Shown here in pieces: positions 11,029 through 21,214 of a stretch of 64,000 nucleotides of DNA (positions within the stretch are counted from its first letter, which is position 1; every line of letters starts with the position of its first letter). Made by a program: the position numbers and the translations under genes. The DNA is taken from the NCBI GenBank assembly GCA_009602725.1, contig WELB01000053.1, positions 127,387-191,386 of the forward strand, given 5' to 3'. This stretch comes from Spirogloea muscicola (lineage: Eukaryota > Streptophyta > Zygnematophyceae > Spirogloeales > Spirogloeaceae). The notes under the pieces were generated by a model. The model was not told where the DNA came from, ran no database searches, and worked only from the letters and a program-made list of their open reading frames with translations.

Positions 11029-11414
11029 GACTGCGTTCCTAAGACAATCGGGGGAGACACAACACCACAGCAGCGTGCAGCTGTCAACTACAAAAGTGCA
11101 TGCACGCAATGTGGATAGACCTGACAGTCTTCTCGAGACAGCCCGTCACTCAGACCAGCGAAGCAGCTGGGGACGCAGAGTAAAGTAAGACGACTTGCAC
11201 AAGGGCGACTGCGTGAGAAGGAGCAACTGCGACCACCGGACGACTTGCGCACAGGAGTGTTATGCCAAGCAGCGCAGGGGGCGAGCGACGAGGGAAACAG
11301 GGGCCCAGCAAACGCCATCCTAGAGAGGAGGCCCCAGCATGCCATCTCAGCGGAGGCAGCGGCTCGGTGGTGGGTAAGGAGCGGCAGCGTACTGGGCAAG
11401 GGCCGAGGGTTTAG

Positions 11415-11452
<38 letters not shown>

Positions 11453-11830
11453 GGCGGCGGCGGCGGTGGTGGAGGGTGTCTGGAGCAGCAAATCAGGAGA
11501 TAAACAAGTGGCGGGGTCGGGGGGGGGTAAGGGGAGTGGGGGGGGGGAGGACGGAGGGGGTGGGGCAGGGGGCGCGCGTGGCGGTCGGGGCGGGGGCCCT
11601 CCCAGCATGCGCGCTAGGAGTCCGCCACGTGGCAGAGGCTTGGCGGCGTGGCAGGCTGACATTGGCCTCTCTCCGCGCGTCCCTATCCGGAGGGCACTCC
11701 GGCTGGGCGCCACGTGGGCCAATGACGTGGATTGACGCTGACGTGGTATCTCGCGGCAGTCAGCGTGAAGCCAGGCGGGGTGCCTATTCAGCGCGGTAAA
11801 ACCCAATTTCACTTGCACGTAAGTGTGGGA
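11029..11830. other. GC-rich region with G tracts, possible promoter
   Basis: Upstream of the small LEA-like gene. Contains a CGG microsatellite (11413-11470) and long G runs (11519-11580). Open frames here encode only low-complexity R/G/A-rich peptides and are not credible genes. Confidence 0.4.
11413..11470 (+). repeat. (CGG)n microsatellite
   Basis: About 58 bases of GGC repeats with three GGT interruptions. Confidence 0.9.
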
Positions 11831-13013
11831 CTCTTTTAATATGAGCCCTAGCGCAATCGTAGCCTACTTTTCGGCACTAAGTTTCTGCCTGAACAATGTA
11901 TCGGTTTGGATTGGCCACCCTTTTCAGTTCATGCGCGCCTTCTCTCTCTTTCAGTAGGCGGCGTCGGCTGTAACTGGTCGGCCCAGAAAAAGAAGTGAAC
12001 CGAAACTGAAGGGGCCAGAAAGAAGAAGTGGCTGGGAAAGGGCCAAGGCATACAGCGACTCAATCCGCCAATGTGGGTGCTCAATAACCACCTAATGAGC
12101 AGCCGCAGGTCAGAGAAACTATTCTCCAACGCAGAGGAAAAGACGCTTCCAGTAGAGGGCGGTGGCTGTGAGATGGCCAGCCCAACGTAGAACTAGCTCC
12201 CCCGAAGGAACAACTTGGCTGTAAAGCAGAACGGCTAGCCCTCCCCCTTACTGTCGCAAACAGTGGAACATTGGTACTAGGGTAGGTGTCTTTCAAAGGC
12301 AGTCCCGGTGGACCAGCGTGCTGCGGCAACGGCGCGCGGAGCGCTACAACCGTGCCAGCAGCTATAAGTCACTGACAAGAGCCAACGAGCTAGGGTGCTT
12401 GAGGCAACGAGCGGCACGAAAGCTTCACCGCCTGGGGGCCTTGGTTGCGAGTAGCTACATTGACGAGCAGACTGGCTTGCAGGCTGAAGACAGGTGGAGT
12501 GCGGTGCTCTGTGAGCATTCAGTTTCTCGTGACTAATCCGTGGCCAATTTGAAAGCCACGGATCGTGCCGAAGCACACAACCTGATAAAGCAAAGGTAGC
12601 TACAGGAGCAACGGTGTCGTAGTTTCAGATATCATGACGTTCATCTGCCAAGGAGGAATGTTGCAGTGAAATCAAGAGAATCTCAGATGCTCGGAAAAGA
12701 GCACGACAAGACTGTGTATCAAAGGGCTCCTCCAAAGCGAACCAGGTGTGACACTAGGCAGCATTCATAGTGCATACCGTGAATATCCACTTGCTGACAA
12801 AGTGGAATACAGGCATGTGTCCCAAAATATGTATTACACTGCCGTGGATGTGACTGGTAGCAACTCATAGTAGCTAGCAATTTACATCACAACTGATGGG
12901 AAGTCAAGTTTGGCACTTGTTGCTTCCAACACAGCCCTAAAATAGAGAGCTGTAAACTCTAGCATAATTTCGAGTTATGAGTAACAGGCCCATCTAGGAC
13001 CGTACATTCCCAC
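11831..13013. other. Spacer with degenerate repeat
   Basis: No recognisable gene. A hairpin-family copy lies at 12140-12190. The rest gives no coherent coding signal. Confidence 0.35.
12140..12190 (-). repeat. GGCTGG hairpin repeat, CTTCCAGTAGAGGGCG type
   Basis: Plus strand CTTCCAGTAGAGGGCGGTGG, CTGTGAGATGGCCAGCCCAA. Same subtype as 17755, 32552 and 50965. Confidence 0.65.
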
Positions 13014-13379
13014 ATGCATACAAAAAAGATGAAGTGCGGAGCCCATAAGCTAAGGATGCGCAGAGGCCAAAGGGCGAAGCCGTCGGAAGCTGGCCACTGC
13101 ACGCAAGGAGGCTCGGAAACGAAGTGTTCCCTTCTCGGGATGAGAAAGAAAGGGAAATGGCTGCGGGAGGTTGTGGCTGGGGACCACAAGTACAAGGCGA
13201 AGTATGAGGTCGACTTTGTGCCGCAAGAGCTGGACAGGAACGAGAGGAAGCGGCTGCCTTGGGCTGCTATAAACTGCGCCCTCCATGACTTGGAGCTTGC
13301 AAAGTCGATCTTGAAGGAAGGCGTTCCAAGCTCTTGGGAAGCCACTCATCTTCGCGCCATTATGGGAAGGGCTGTGTGA
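13014..13379 (+). CDS. Orphan ORF, 121 aa
   Basis: An intronless ATG-started frame ending in TGA, with a basic N-terminal third and a more ordinary C-terminal half (KYKAKYEVDFVPQELDRNER, then LPWAAINCALHDLELAKSIL). I recognise no domain. It lies in a repeat-bearing spacer just downstream of the convergent MORN gene, so it could be a transposon-derived fragment or a real lineage-specific gene. The amino-acid composition is not low-complexity, which is the main reason to list it. Confidence 0.35.
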   Translation: MHTKKMKCGAHKLRMRRGQRAKPSEAGHCTQGGSETKCSLLGMRKKGKWLREVVAGDHKYKAKYEVDFVPQELDRNERKRLPWAAINCALHDLELAKSILKEGVPSSWEATHLRAIMGRAV

Positions 13380-13480
13380 CCACACCTCTGCATCGACTAT
13401 GTGCTCCCTTGCCCGATGAGGACTGGAAAAGTCCGAGCGGAGGGGCTGCCGTATCTCGCGGTCAGTGGCCTGTCATCCTC

Positions 13481-14652
13481 TCATCGTGATTGGGCATGGG
13501 CCTCCCGACGCACAGGCCGGCTGCCCAGGCTCTCCTCGAGCTTCACGGCGCGGCCGCCTGCCGCCCGCGCAAGCTGCGCAGCGCGCGTACCAGCGGCAAC
13601 AGAGCGGCTGACCTGCTCGTCGACCCGCAGCACCTCCTCGGCGTGACGGGCTGCCCGCCAAGCCTCCTGTAAAGCATGGAGCACGCGCTGATGGCTCACA
13701 GGAGGCGGAGAGGCAGCTTGGGCGCTTGAGGATGGGGTTGAAGGTGGCGAGCCCTCTGATTGTGGCGCAGACTGCGGCAGCCGTGGCGAGGAGCTGCTCC
13801 TGCGCTCGAGCACCCCACGGTGCCAGTAGCCGGCACGCGTTTCGCCATTGCGAAACGTGTACAGCCCGAGGCCCTGCTTGCGGCCCTCGTGCCATGCGCC
13901 CTCGTAGCGTTGCCCATTGGCGAACTGATATATGCCGTAACCATGCATGCGGTCTGCAAAGTACTCCCCTGCATACGAGTCCCCATTCCTGATGGCAATT
14001 ACATGAAACAGAATTAGTCCCCAAATGGACTCGAACTCGGAGATAAAAGTAGAGCCCAGACAAGCAAGAGCAGAAGCCCTATGTCACCGTTGTGACAGCA
14101 TGCCTACGTCAATACGATACTTGTATGCAAATGCATCTGCTGATCAAGGCAAACTTGAGCTATGCTTTTCCAACGTGCCTGAGTATTGTGCCCATACCTG
14201 AAGAGGTACTTGCCGCAGCCGTGCTTGGCGCCCCATGCGAACTCGCCCGCGTACCGGCTGCCATCGGCGCACGTCTGGACACCGGCACCATGGCTCTGGC
14301 CACGCAGCCATTGCCCCGCATACACATCGCCCGTATAGAAGCGGTAGACACCAAAACCCGAACGAAGGCCCTGGGCATAGTGTCCGCGGTAACGGCTGCC
14401 ACGTGTCCAGGTCTCAATGCCGTGACCGTCGTATTTACCATCACGCCACTCGCCCTCGTACCGCCCGCCGGTGGCTGCAAATATGTAGACGCCAACGCCA
14501 GCTGGACGGCCGCCCTGGTACTCGCCGTCGTACCTATCGCCATTGTCATAGCGATGCGAACCTAGCGGCATTGTCGCGGGCGACCGCAGTGACGTTGATG
14601 TCGCCACCACCACGTCCAAAGGCGCCAGCGTCCAGTGACCAGAGGTGGACAT
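13481..14652 (-). CDS. MORN-repeat protein
   Basis: Two exons, 14652-14198 and 13988-13481, joined in phase 2 by a GT-AG intron; about 320 aa. Seven tandem MORN repeats plus an eighth partial one run across the junction, each of the form RYxGxWxxGxxxGxGxYxxxxG, for example RYEGEWRDGKYDGHGIETW and RYEGAWHEGRKQGLGLYTF. The C-terminus (about 120 residues) is an A/R/E-rich predicted helix after a Ser/Pro linker. MORN arrays bind phospholipids or scaffold proteins at membranes and, in algae, flagellar or plastid-division structures; which applies here is unknown. The start is the first in-frame ATG, but the same frame stays open upstream to about 14754 behind a possible acceptor, so an upstream exon may exist. 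Confidence 0.85.
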
Positions 14653-14819
14653 GGGTTCGCCTCCCGCATCGGGGGCCGCAACAACCACACTCCGTAAGAG
14701 CTGTTTCTGCTGGGGCGCTGCAGGAGGGGCAATGGCTGCTACATCTTCAGCCACTGCTTGTGCTTAACTGCGAATGCATACTGGCAGCAAAATTGGCAAA
14801 CATCTGAAGTTTCTGGTTG

Positions 14820-16616
14820 TCATTCCTTTATTGTGCTTGGAGTCCAGCCACCACGCTTACCCGCTGTGGAAAGCGCAGCAGGCGTGCACTTGTTGCTGGC
14901 ACTGTCCCTTGTCACAGGCAGCAGGAATCGCCGCGGACTGACCAGCCGACCGTCGGCACCATCCTGCGGCCATGGCCAGATTCGTGGTGTGTCAGGCGAC
15001 GCCCCCCTGCTGCGTGCAGGGCACAAGAGGGTGCCAGGAGGGGAGGTGGGGCCAACGACGCTGCCAGCATTTGGCACCGCCCAGCCTGAGACAAGTAACG
15101 TGCATACCTCGGCATGCCATGGAAGCACCGACGGCAGCAGCCACACGTGGACGGCTGCCCACGACCCGGCGATGAGGCGGGCAACGGCGACGGCGAGGAC
15201 CGCCAGCGCCACAGCGGCGGCGACGGTTTCTGCCCACGTCAGCGGCGGGGGGCGGAGCAGAGGCAGGAGCGGCAGCGCGGAGTGCATGGTCGATCGCATG
15301 TCCGGCAGCATCCGGAGCAGCAGGCCGCCCAGGCCAACAGCAATGAGCGCCAGCGGCAGCAGCGTCGGCTGCAACCAGAAAGGACGGTCATCAATATCGT
15401 CATTAACGTCATTATCGTCATGATTGTCGTTGTCATCTTATCGTTATTGTCGTCATCGTCGTCATTAGCCAAGGTGGCTCGACACACACTGCAGAGGCAG
15501 CGGGCTGTCGAGGCGCGGGAGCTGGAGCTGGCGGACGTACGTGGAAGCCAAAGCGCTTCAGCCCGACAGCTGTCGACGACAACGACGGAGGCGGCGGCCC
15601 TAGTGGCGGCCGGGAGATGGCCACCGCCGGGCCGACGAGGGCGTCCAGGCTGCCCGGTACGGTGGGTGTGCGCAGCATCGAAGGGTTCCGAGAGAGGCCC
15701 ATGGCGGCGCCGCCGCTGGCGAGGGGGGTGTCGCCTCCGCCGCCGCCGCCGCCGCCGCCGCCGGGCCGCCAGTCGNCACAGCGGCGGCGACGGACTCTGC
15801 CCACGTCAGCGGCGAGGCGCGGAGCAGAGGCAGGAGCGGCAGCGCGGCGTGCATGGTCGACCGCATGTCCGGCAGCATCCGGAGCAGCAGACCGCCCAAG
15901 CCGACGGCAATGAACGCCAGCGGCAGCAGCGTCGGCTGCAACCAGATAGAGGCATCTTAGTATTATTTGTTTTGAGATATTCTTCGGTCTCTTTCTTGTT
16001 TTGCTTTTGCTAACTGGAAAGTTGGGGCCACACTCGTCATTAGCCACTAAGGCGCAACACACGTTGCAGACAGAGGCAGCGAGATGTCAAGAGGCACGAG
16101 AACTGGAGCTGGCGGACGTAAGTGGAAGCCAAAGCGCTTCAGCCCAATAGCAGTCAACGACAACGACGGAGGCGGCGACGCTAATGGCGGCCGGGAGATG
16201 GCCACCGCCGGGCCCGCGAGGGCGTCCAGGCTGCCCGGCACGGTGGGGGTTCGCAGCATCGAGGGATTCCGCGAGAGGCCCATGGCGGCGCCGCCGCTGG
16301 CGAGGGGAGTATCGCCTCCGCCGTCGCTGCCGCCGCCGCCGCCGCCGGGCCGCCAGTCGTAGCGCGGCGAGGGCGGCGGCGGCGGCTGCTGGTGGTGGTA
16401 GTGGCGGTGCTGCGGGGCGGTGAGGGCGGGGAGGATGTCCAGGACGGCGTGCGGCGCGCGCTTCTTGGGCGTGCAGGGCAAGCGCAGCGGCACGCAGGCG
16501 TACGCCGAGCTGACGCCCTCCGCGGCCGCCTCCTCCTGCTGCTGCTGCTGCGGCTGCTGGGCCTTCGGCAGCAGCGCGGCGGCGGCGGCGGCGGCGGCGG
16601 AGGTGCCCAAATGCAT
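14820..16616 (-). CDS. Unknown membrane protein, duplicated segment
   Basis: Not recognised. The N-terminal exon (16616-16063) starts MHLGTS and encodes poly-Ala, a Q-run, a Pro-rich stretch and a conserved-looking block (MGLSRNPSMLRTPTVPGSLD, later GLKRFGFHLRPPAP). The next exon (from 15935) encodes a hydrophobic segment, TLLPLAFIAVGLGGLLLRML, and runs into a single N at 15776. To the left of the N the same two segments occur again: a partial copy of the first exon (15775-15490), an intron, and the hydrophobic exon (15368-14820), which continues through a second membrane segment (VALAVLAVAVARLIAGSWAA) to a TGA. Probably one gene of the form exon 1, exon 2, C-terminus. The two copies differ by small indels; the right-hand exon 1 is out of phase with its exon 2, the left-hand one is in phase. 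Confidence 0.55.
15391..15468 (+). repeat. ATCGTC/ATTGTC-type microsatellite in intron
   Basis: Imperfect tandem GTCATTATC/GTCATCGTC units within the left-copy intron of the membrane-protein gene. The right-copy intron lacks it. Confidence 0.75.
15490..16361. repeat. Direct duplication of about 580 bp around an N
   Basis: The segment 15225-15775 (hydrophobic exon, intron, Pro/Gly-rich exon) is repeated at 15777-16361. The exonic parts are closely similar and the introns largely different. The junction is a single N (15776). See findings for the artefact and tandem-duplication readings. Confidence 0.8.
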
Positions 16617-16889
16617 GTCACGGCGGCGCCTCCCTTCCGCGCCGCCACGGCCGCCGTCAGTGGCAAGCCGAGGGCCGTCTGGGGAGGACTGACGGGGGCG
16701 ACATCGGCGGGGGAGGCCCGGAGGTGGGTGGGCGGGGGACGGTGGTGAGAGCTACAGTTCCCGCGGCCATGGAGGGTGTGGGCGCTGGGCGCACGCCGGC
16801 GGCCCGCCCGGCTCCGCGGGCGACGGGGTGGGGAGCGGGCGGTTGGTGGTGGCTCCAACAGGGCCTCTCAGTGGCTCTCCTTGTACATT

Positions 16890-16925
16890 CCCTTGTGGGC
16901 TGGCCTCTCACAGCCATTGCCTAGA
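16890..16925 (+). repeat. GGCTGG hairpin repeat, short
   Basis: ATTCCCTTGTGGGCTGGCCT, CTCACAGCCATTGCC. A related, more diverged copy is at 17105-17140 (TTTGGGCTGGCCTTTC). Confidence 0.6.
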
Positions 16926-17339
16926 ATGTTGGAAAGTGCTGTTTCTCCCAGTGGCTAAACTTCGCAGTGGAATGATGTCGCGGAGGCCCACCGCCGCCGA
17001 CGTCGCGAGCCCAACCGGTTGGGGATTCTGAGCGCCATTCGTCGTGGCCACTTTGTCTAAAGTCTCCTGGGTTTTACGCTTGTCTGGCCCCCTCGGAAGG
17101 ACTCGGCAATTTTTGCTTTTTGGGCTGGCCTTTCTACAGAATCAAGCTCTTCCCCAGGACAAAGGTTCTAAGGGGCCAAATGACGGAGGGGCCTAAAAAG
17201 CGCTAAGCAGCTACGAAGGGGCCTGAAGATGGGGCTTCCACAGGGGGCAGAGGCTAGTTCTTGTTCAACAGGAGAAGTAGCTATGTCACGAGGGGCGAGG
17301 GCTGCAAAGATGGGGGAGCTCTTTGAGCTGCAAAGAGAG

Positions 17340-17405
17340 ACGGGCTCGCCTATTGAGGATAGGGGCTGGAAAAAGCCAGCCCAGAAAAGAATGAACAAAG
17401 GGCCA
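17340..17405 (-). repeat. GGCTGG hairpin repeat, TTGAGGATAGG type
   Basis: GCTCGCCTATTGAGGATAGG, GGCTGGAAAAAGCCAGCCCA, GAAAAGAATGAACAAAGGGC. Perfect stem GGCTGG/CCAGCC; the reverse-oriented relative is at 49920-49985. Confidence 0.7.
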
Positions 17406-17754
17406 GTCCACAGAAAAATGACGAATCCAGGAGGAGGACCACAGCCGTCGCCCCCATCTGTAAATGAACGACTCTCACGTTGGGGCGCTGTTATTCTGCC
17501 CCGTCGGCCGGTCGTCCGCGAAGGGCAGGAGAAAAAAGCGGGCCCGGCCCTGCCCGGCCGCGCCTCGGGCGGGGAAGCGCCGCTGACGGGCAGCGCGGGA
17601 AAAGCACAGCCGGGTCGTGGCGGACGATGCCCCTCCCGCCCACCCCCCCCCGAGTGTCGGGAAGGGAGCTCCCCGCCGCCGCAAGGGTTTGGGGTTTATC
17701 CAAAAGCCCCTAGTGGCGGCAGGGGCCCACAACCCGCCCTGGCCCATGTGATCA

Positions 17755-17915
17755 AGTAGAGGGCGATGGCTGTGATTGGCCAGCCCAGAACAAGGCATGT
17801 ACAAACTTCGAAGGGGCCATGTGGCTCCGGCAGCGCGCCAGGCCACCGCTCTGACATTCGTTTGGGCTGGCCTCTCCCAGCCACCAGTTAATCTGGCCGC
17901 ACTTGCTTTCTGACC
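17755..17915. repeat. Two opposed hairpin repeats
   Basis: A minus copy at 17755-17825 (GTAGAGGGCGATGGCTGTGA, TTGGCCAGCCCAGAACAAGG) and a plus copy at 17855-17915 (TTTGGGCTGGCCTCTCCCAG, CCACCAGTTAATCTGGCCGC). Confidence 0.65.
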
Positions 17916-18049
17916 GCGCCGGCTGCTCACTGCTTCGCTGCTGACCAGTGGTTACTGTAAAGAAGTGGCTCTCTCAGGGGGTGTGCAAAGTTGAGACTCT
18001 TCCAGTGCTATGATCGACCCTAAACGTAAATCTAAACCCCAAGAATGAT

Positions 18050-18085
18050 ATTGCGCGCCCGTAGAGAAGAGGGGCTGGCAGAAAA
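18050..18085 (-). repeat. GGCTGG hairpin repeat, GAGAAGAGGGG type
   Basis: GCGCGCCCGTAGAGAAGAGG, GGCTGGCAGAAAAAG. It directly abuts the LINE 3' fragment at 18086. Confidence 0.55.
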
Positions 18086-18307
18086 AGATTTCGTATATTT
18101 GAAACAAACGAAGGCCAAATGGCCAAGTACAAAGGCACGCACATCTTAAGACCTACATAACCTACAGTAGATTGACCCGCTGAGAAACCACGGGTCAAAA
18201 CATAAAGGTCGCTAACCGATGCCTGGATACTAGATGGCAGATACGAAGCCCTTCTGCTACCAACTAGAGCTCGCCCAGCTTTCTGGTGCAAAGCATTAGC
18301 CTGAGCG
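18086..18307 (-). mobile_element. 5'-truncated LINE copy (3' UTR only)
   Basis: About 220 bases closely match 59498-59727, the 3' UTR and end of the LINE ORF on the minus strand. Shared landmarks include GAAGGCCAAATGGCCAAGTA, ACATCTTAAGACCTACATAA and ACCACGGGTCAAAACATAAA. The similarity stops abruptly at the GCCTGAGC position, as expected of a 5'-truncated retrocopy. Confidence 0.85.
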
Positions 18308-18785
18308 GCAGAACAGGAATGAAGGCGAGGGCTGTGAACAGCTAGCCCGAAGAAGCTCACAGCCGTTGCCCATACTCCGAAGTGCAATTCTATCCAAAGA
18401 GCGGCACTGCAATCACAGCCATCGCCCTCCTTCTGCAGAGAAACGACGCTTCCAGGAGAGGGCGGTGGCGGTGGCCAGCCCATAGATAAAGAGAATTGGA
18501 GGAGTCTTTCTTCTGAAGGCGGCGAGAGCTGTGCAAAAGCTGTGACGCATTCCACTGGGGACGCATACCAAGAGTCTTTCTCTCAGTGGAAGAAGCTCGC
18601 CCAATTTAAGAAGGTGGCTGGGAAAGGCCAGGCCAGGAATATTGGACAAGGTTCAAAGAGCCAAAATGCCTAAACCACACAGCTATGCACGAGACTACAG
18701 CGGAGGGGAGCTAAGTATCCCAGTAATTCATTGGGGAAACCCTGTCCATTCGTTCTGGGCTGGCTTTTCACAGCCCCCACCCATT
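18300..18785. repeat. Four hairpin repeats, diverged
   Basis: Copies at about 18312-18345 (GCGAGGGCTGTGAACAGCTA), 18440-18490 (CTTCCAGGAGAGGGCGGTGG), 18605-18660 (GGTGGCTGGGAAAGGCCAGG, ATTGGACAAGG) and 18745-18785 (plus; TGTCCATTCGTTCTGGGCTG). Confidence 0.5.
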
Positions 18786-19512
18786 TCCATTCTTCTATCT
18801 GGAAGATCTCATGGCATTAGGGGCACACACGCCGACTGTGCTGGCTGGCGGCAATCCATGCGGATATAAAGAGCGGCACTGCAAGGATCAACTCCGGGGA
18901 GACCCCTTTGATTCATGCGATATGAACATCTATGGCGGCTATGGTATGGGCTAGTCATTACTCCACTGCTTGAACCAGCTGGTAGGCGCACGTTGTTGTA
19001 GTCAGGCCGGTGGCTTGGGGCATAATAGAGTCCCGCATTAAGTGCGAGCTACTGTATACGGCTGTTGCTTGCTTTGCATCGTTCCCCCAGGCTCTAGCCG
19101 TACACTAGGGTGCTAGGCGCACACTGAGCGAAGCCACTGGCGAGCGTGGTGGACTTAGGCTCTCAGATTAGTCTGTCGGATATGTTTGTGCTTATCGTGG
19201 GTATAAGTGTATCTCTTCAATTGTGTTCTTCAATCGGTTACCTTAGCCTATCTTACATTTTTCGATGATCTTTCCACAAAAGGCGTACTGGTGTTGTTTG
19301 GCCTCCTGTTCGCGCTTTAGCTGCAGCCTCTGAATGCTCGTTCATGCCGAGCTGGCCACAATGTGCAATCGCGACAGGTTGCACTGGCCGCTCGTTGCCC
19401 TATCGACAGGGGACGTGTTACCCGCTAAGCAGTTCCTCTGACCTGCGGCAGCTCAACAGGGAATATCAAGCACACAGTGGCCATTTGAGTCGCCGTGTGC
19501 TTTAGTGCTTTC

Positions 19513-19570
19513 TGGCCCCTTTGAACTTTGTTCATTCCTCTTTCCTAGGCTGGCCATACCATTGCCGTTC
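19513..19570 (+). repeat. GGCTGG hairpin repeat, diverged
   Basis: TCTGGCCCCTTTGAACTTTG, TTCATTCCTC, GGCTGGCCATACC. The 3' half of the stem is lost. Confidence 0.45.
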
Positions 19571-19749
19571 TTGAAGTGCCCTGAAGCGAGCCTCCTTTCT
19601 GAAAGTTTTCTTGCTCTGCCTGCTCTTGTCTACGTTCAGCAACCTGTACCTGCTGTTCACGTTCTGCAGTCTGTACCTGTCTTTCACGTCCTACAGCCGT
19701 CACTTCCTGTCGTGATATAGGAGGACCAGCAGACCGTCCTTGTCTCGGC

Positions 19750-20030
19750 GCAGATGCAGACGCAGACGCAGACGCAAATCCATGGTCACACAGAGTTCAG
19801 AGTAGCACAAAGACTTGCCTGGTCACGCACAGAGCCGGCGAGCACTCAGCTCCACCTGGCCGCACACAGAGCTGGCAAGCGCACAACGCCGCCTCGCCGC
19901 ACACAGAGCCGCCGCGCACACAGCGCCGCCTAGCCGCACACACAGCCGCCGTGCACACAGCGCCGCCTAGCCGCACACAGAGCCGCCGCGCGCACAGCGC
20001 TGCCTAACCGCACACAGAGCCAGCGAGAAA
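19750..20030 (+). repeat. Minisatellite, CGCACACAG-rich units of about 37 bp
   Basis: From about 19850 the motif GCCGCACACAGAGCCGCCGC plus GCACACAGCGCCGCCTA repeats about five times with small changes. A short GCAGAC 6-mer repeat precedes it at 19751-19780. No ORF uses it convincingly. Confidence 0.75.
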
Positions 20031-21214
20031 GCTCGGGCCAACTATGCGATATGCCGAGGCCTCCCTTATCTAGGGAGACTCTCATCGGCCCAGCAGGACG
20101 AGCGGGATGGGTGACTATCCCGGCCCACTGATTCATCGTATTACTACATTCAACCCTTTCTCCCTTGCACATTGCCGTCCCATATCCCTACAATGGATGT
20201 TGACCCCAATCTGCTGACCTGTAATTACTAACCGGGACAGGCTTAGCAGCAGGTGATGAAGTCTCTGGATATGCTTGCCTAAGTTACTTGGCCACTTTGA
20301 CTACACCACTCAAGACACGCCTATATCCCGCCCTAAAAGTGTCTTGCACGGAGGATGGGCAGCCATCTTTCGCCCGAGGGGCTTTTGAATATCCGCCTAT
20401 CTGAATGCACCAGCGTGCCATGCTAGGCAGCAAGCTGCAATTGGCAGACCTTTGTTACGATTACGGCGGTCTACTTGTGCACAGGGTGGTGCTTCTGATG
20501 ATCTTGGAGATCCTTGTCCTTACAGAGTTTCATTGCACACAGACTTCTCTTTTTCACTGTCCACTTGAAGTATTGCTGACCAGTAGACTTACACATGCTA
20601 TCACAACATAAACAGCAAAACATATTGATAATCCCAAGCTTCAGATGCTGACGAGCTGCAAGCTCTCACAAAGTGATCTGTGGAGCATCAAGGGCGCCCT
20701 CAATGGAGCTTGACAGGATTCCCCATACTTCTTTACTGATCAACAGGCTGAGAAAGTTGCAGAGTTCTGAAGTCACGCAACCTGCAAGCATGCTGTCCCA
20801 GAAGAAATGGTTATTCTCCCATGCCAAATCTGGCAAGCAGCTGCTCCTAACCTTTCTCTGCTACAAATATCACTGCATTTTCAGTGGCGCAATTACCTAA
20901 GGCAGGGATCTAGATGAGGGATGTCAAAAGTGGAAGTGACTGCATAGTCATCGCATCTAGGGTTCAAGCTCTTCAGCCTACCACCGGATGCTCAGACAGA
21001 CCTGCAGCCAGAATGTGCATAAAGGGATACTGATGAGAAATGGGTGGGGGCGCCCAGGGAAGGAGAGGGACAGCCCAAAAATGAGCCGACGATGCGCCAG
21101 CCCACAGAACGAAGGTCGCTGCCCTGGCATGGTGCTCCACGTAGAGGAGCAACCCCCCAGAGCCGCGGGCAGAGGGTCCTCGCATGCCTATCTAAGAGCA
21201 ATCATGCAAGCTCT
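20031..21214. other. Spacer, no gene seen
   Basis: Between the minisatellite and the 3' end of the SWIB-protein gene. Short ORFs only; the right end should include the 3' UTR of that gene. Confidence 0.35.

Noticed and set aside
11245-11818. Long ORFs on both strands through the CGG repeat
   Set aside because: Low-complexity products on both strands, no splice or start context; GC-driven open frames.
17475-17930. Minus ORF of 151 codons
   Set aside because: Composed of hairpin-repeat translation and GC-rich filler; no conserved motif.
20080-20150. GGGATGGGTGACTATCCCGG, similar to the GGATGGGTGACC stretch of 5S rRNA
   Set aside because: Only about 12 bases agree and no other part of a 5S gene or its internal promoter is present.
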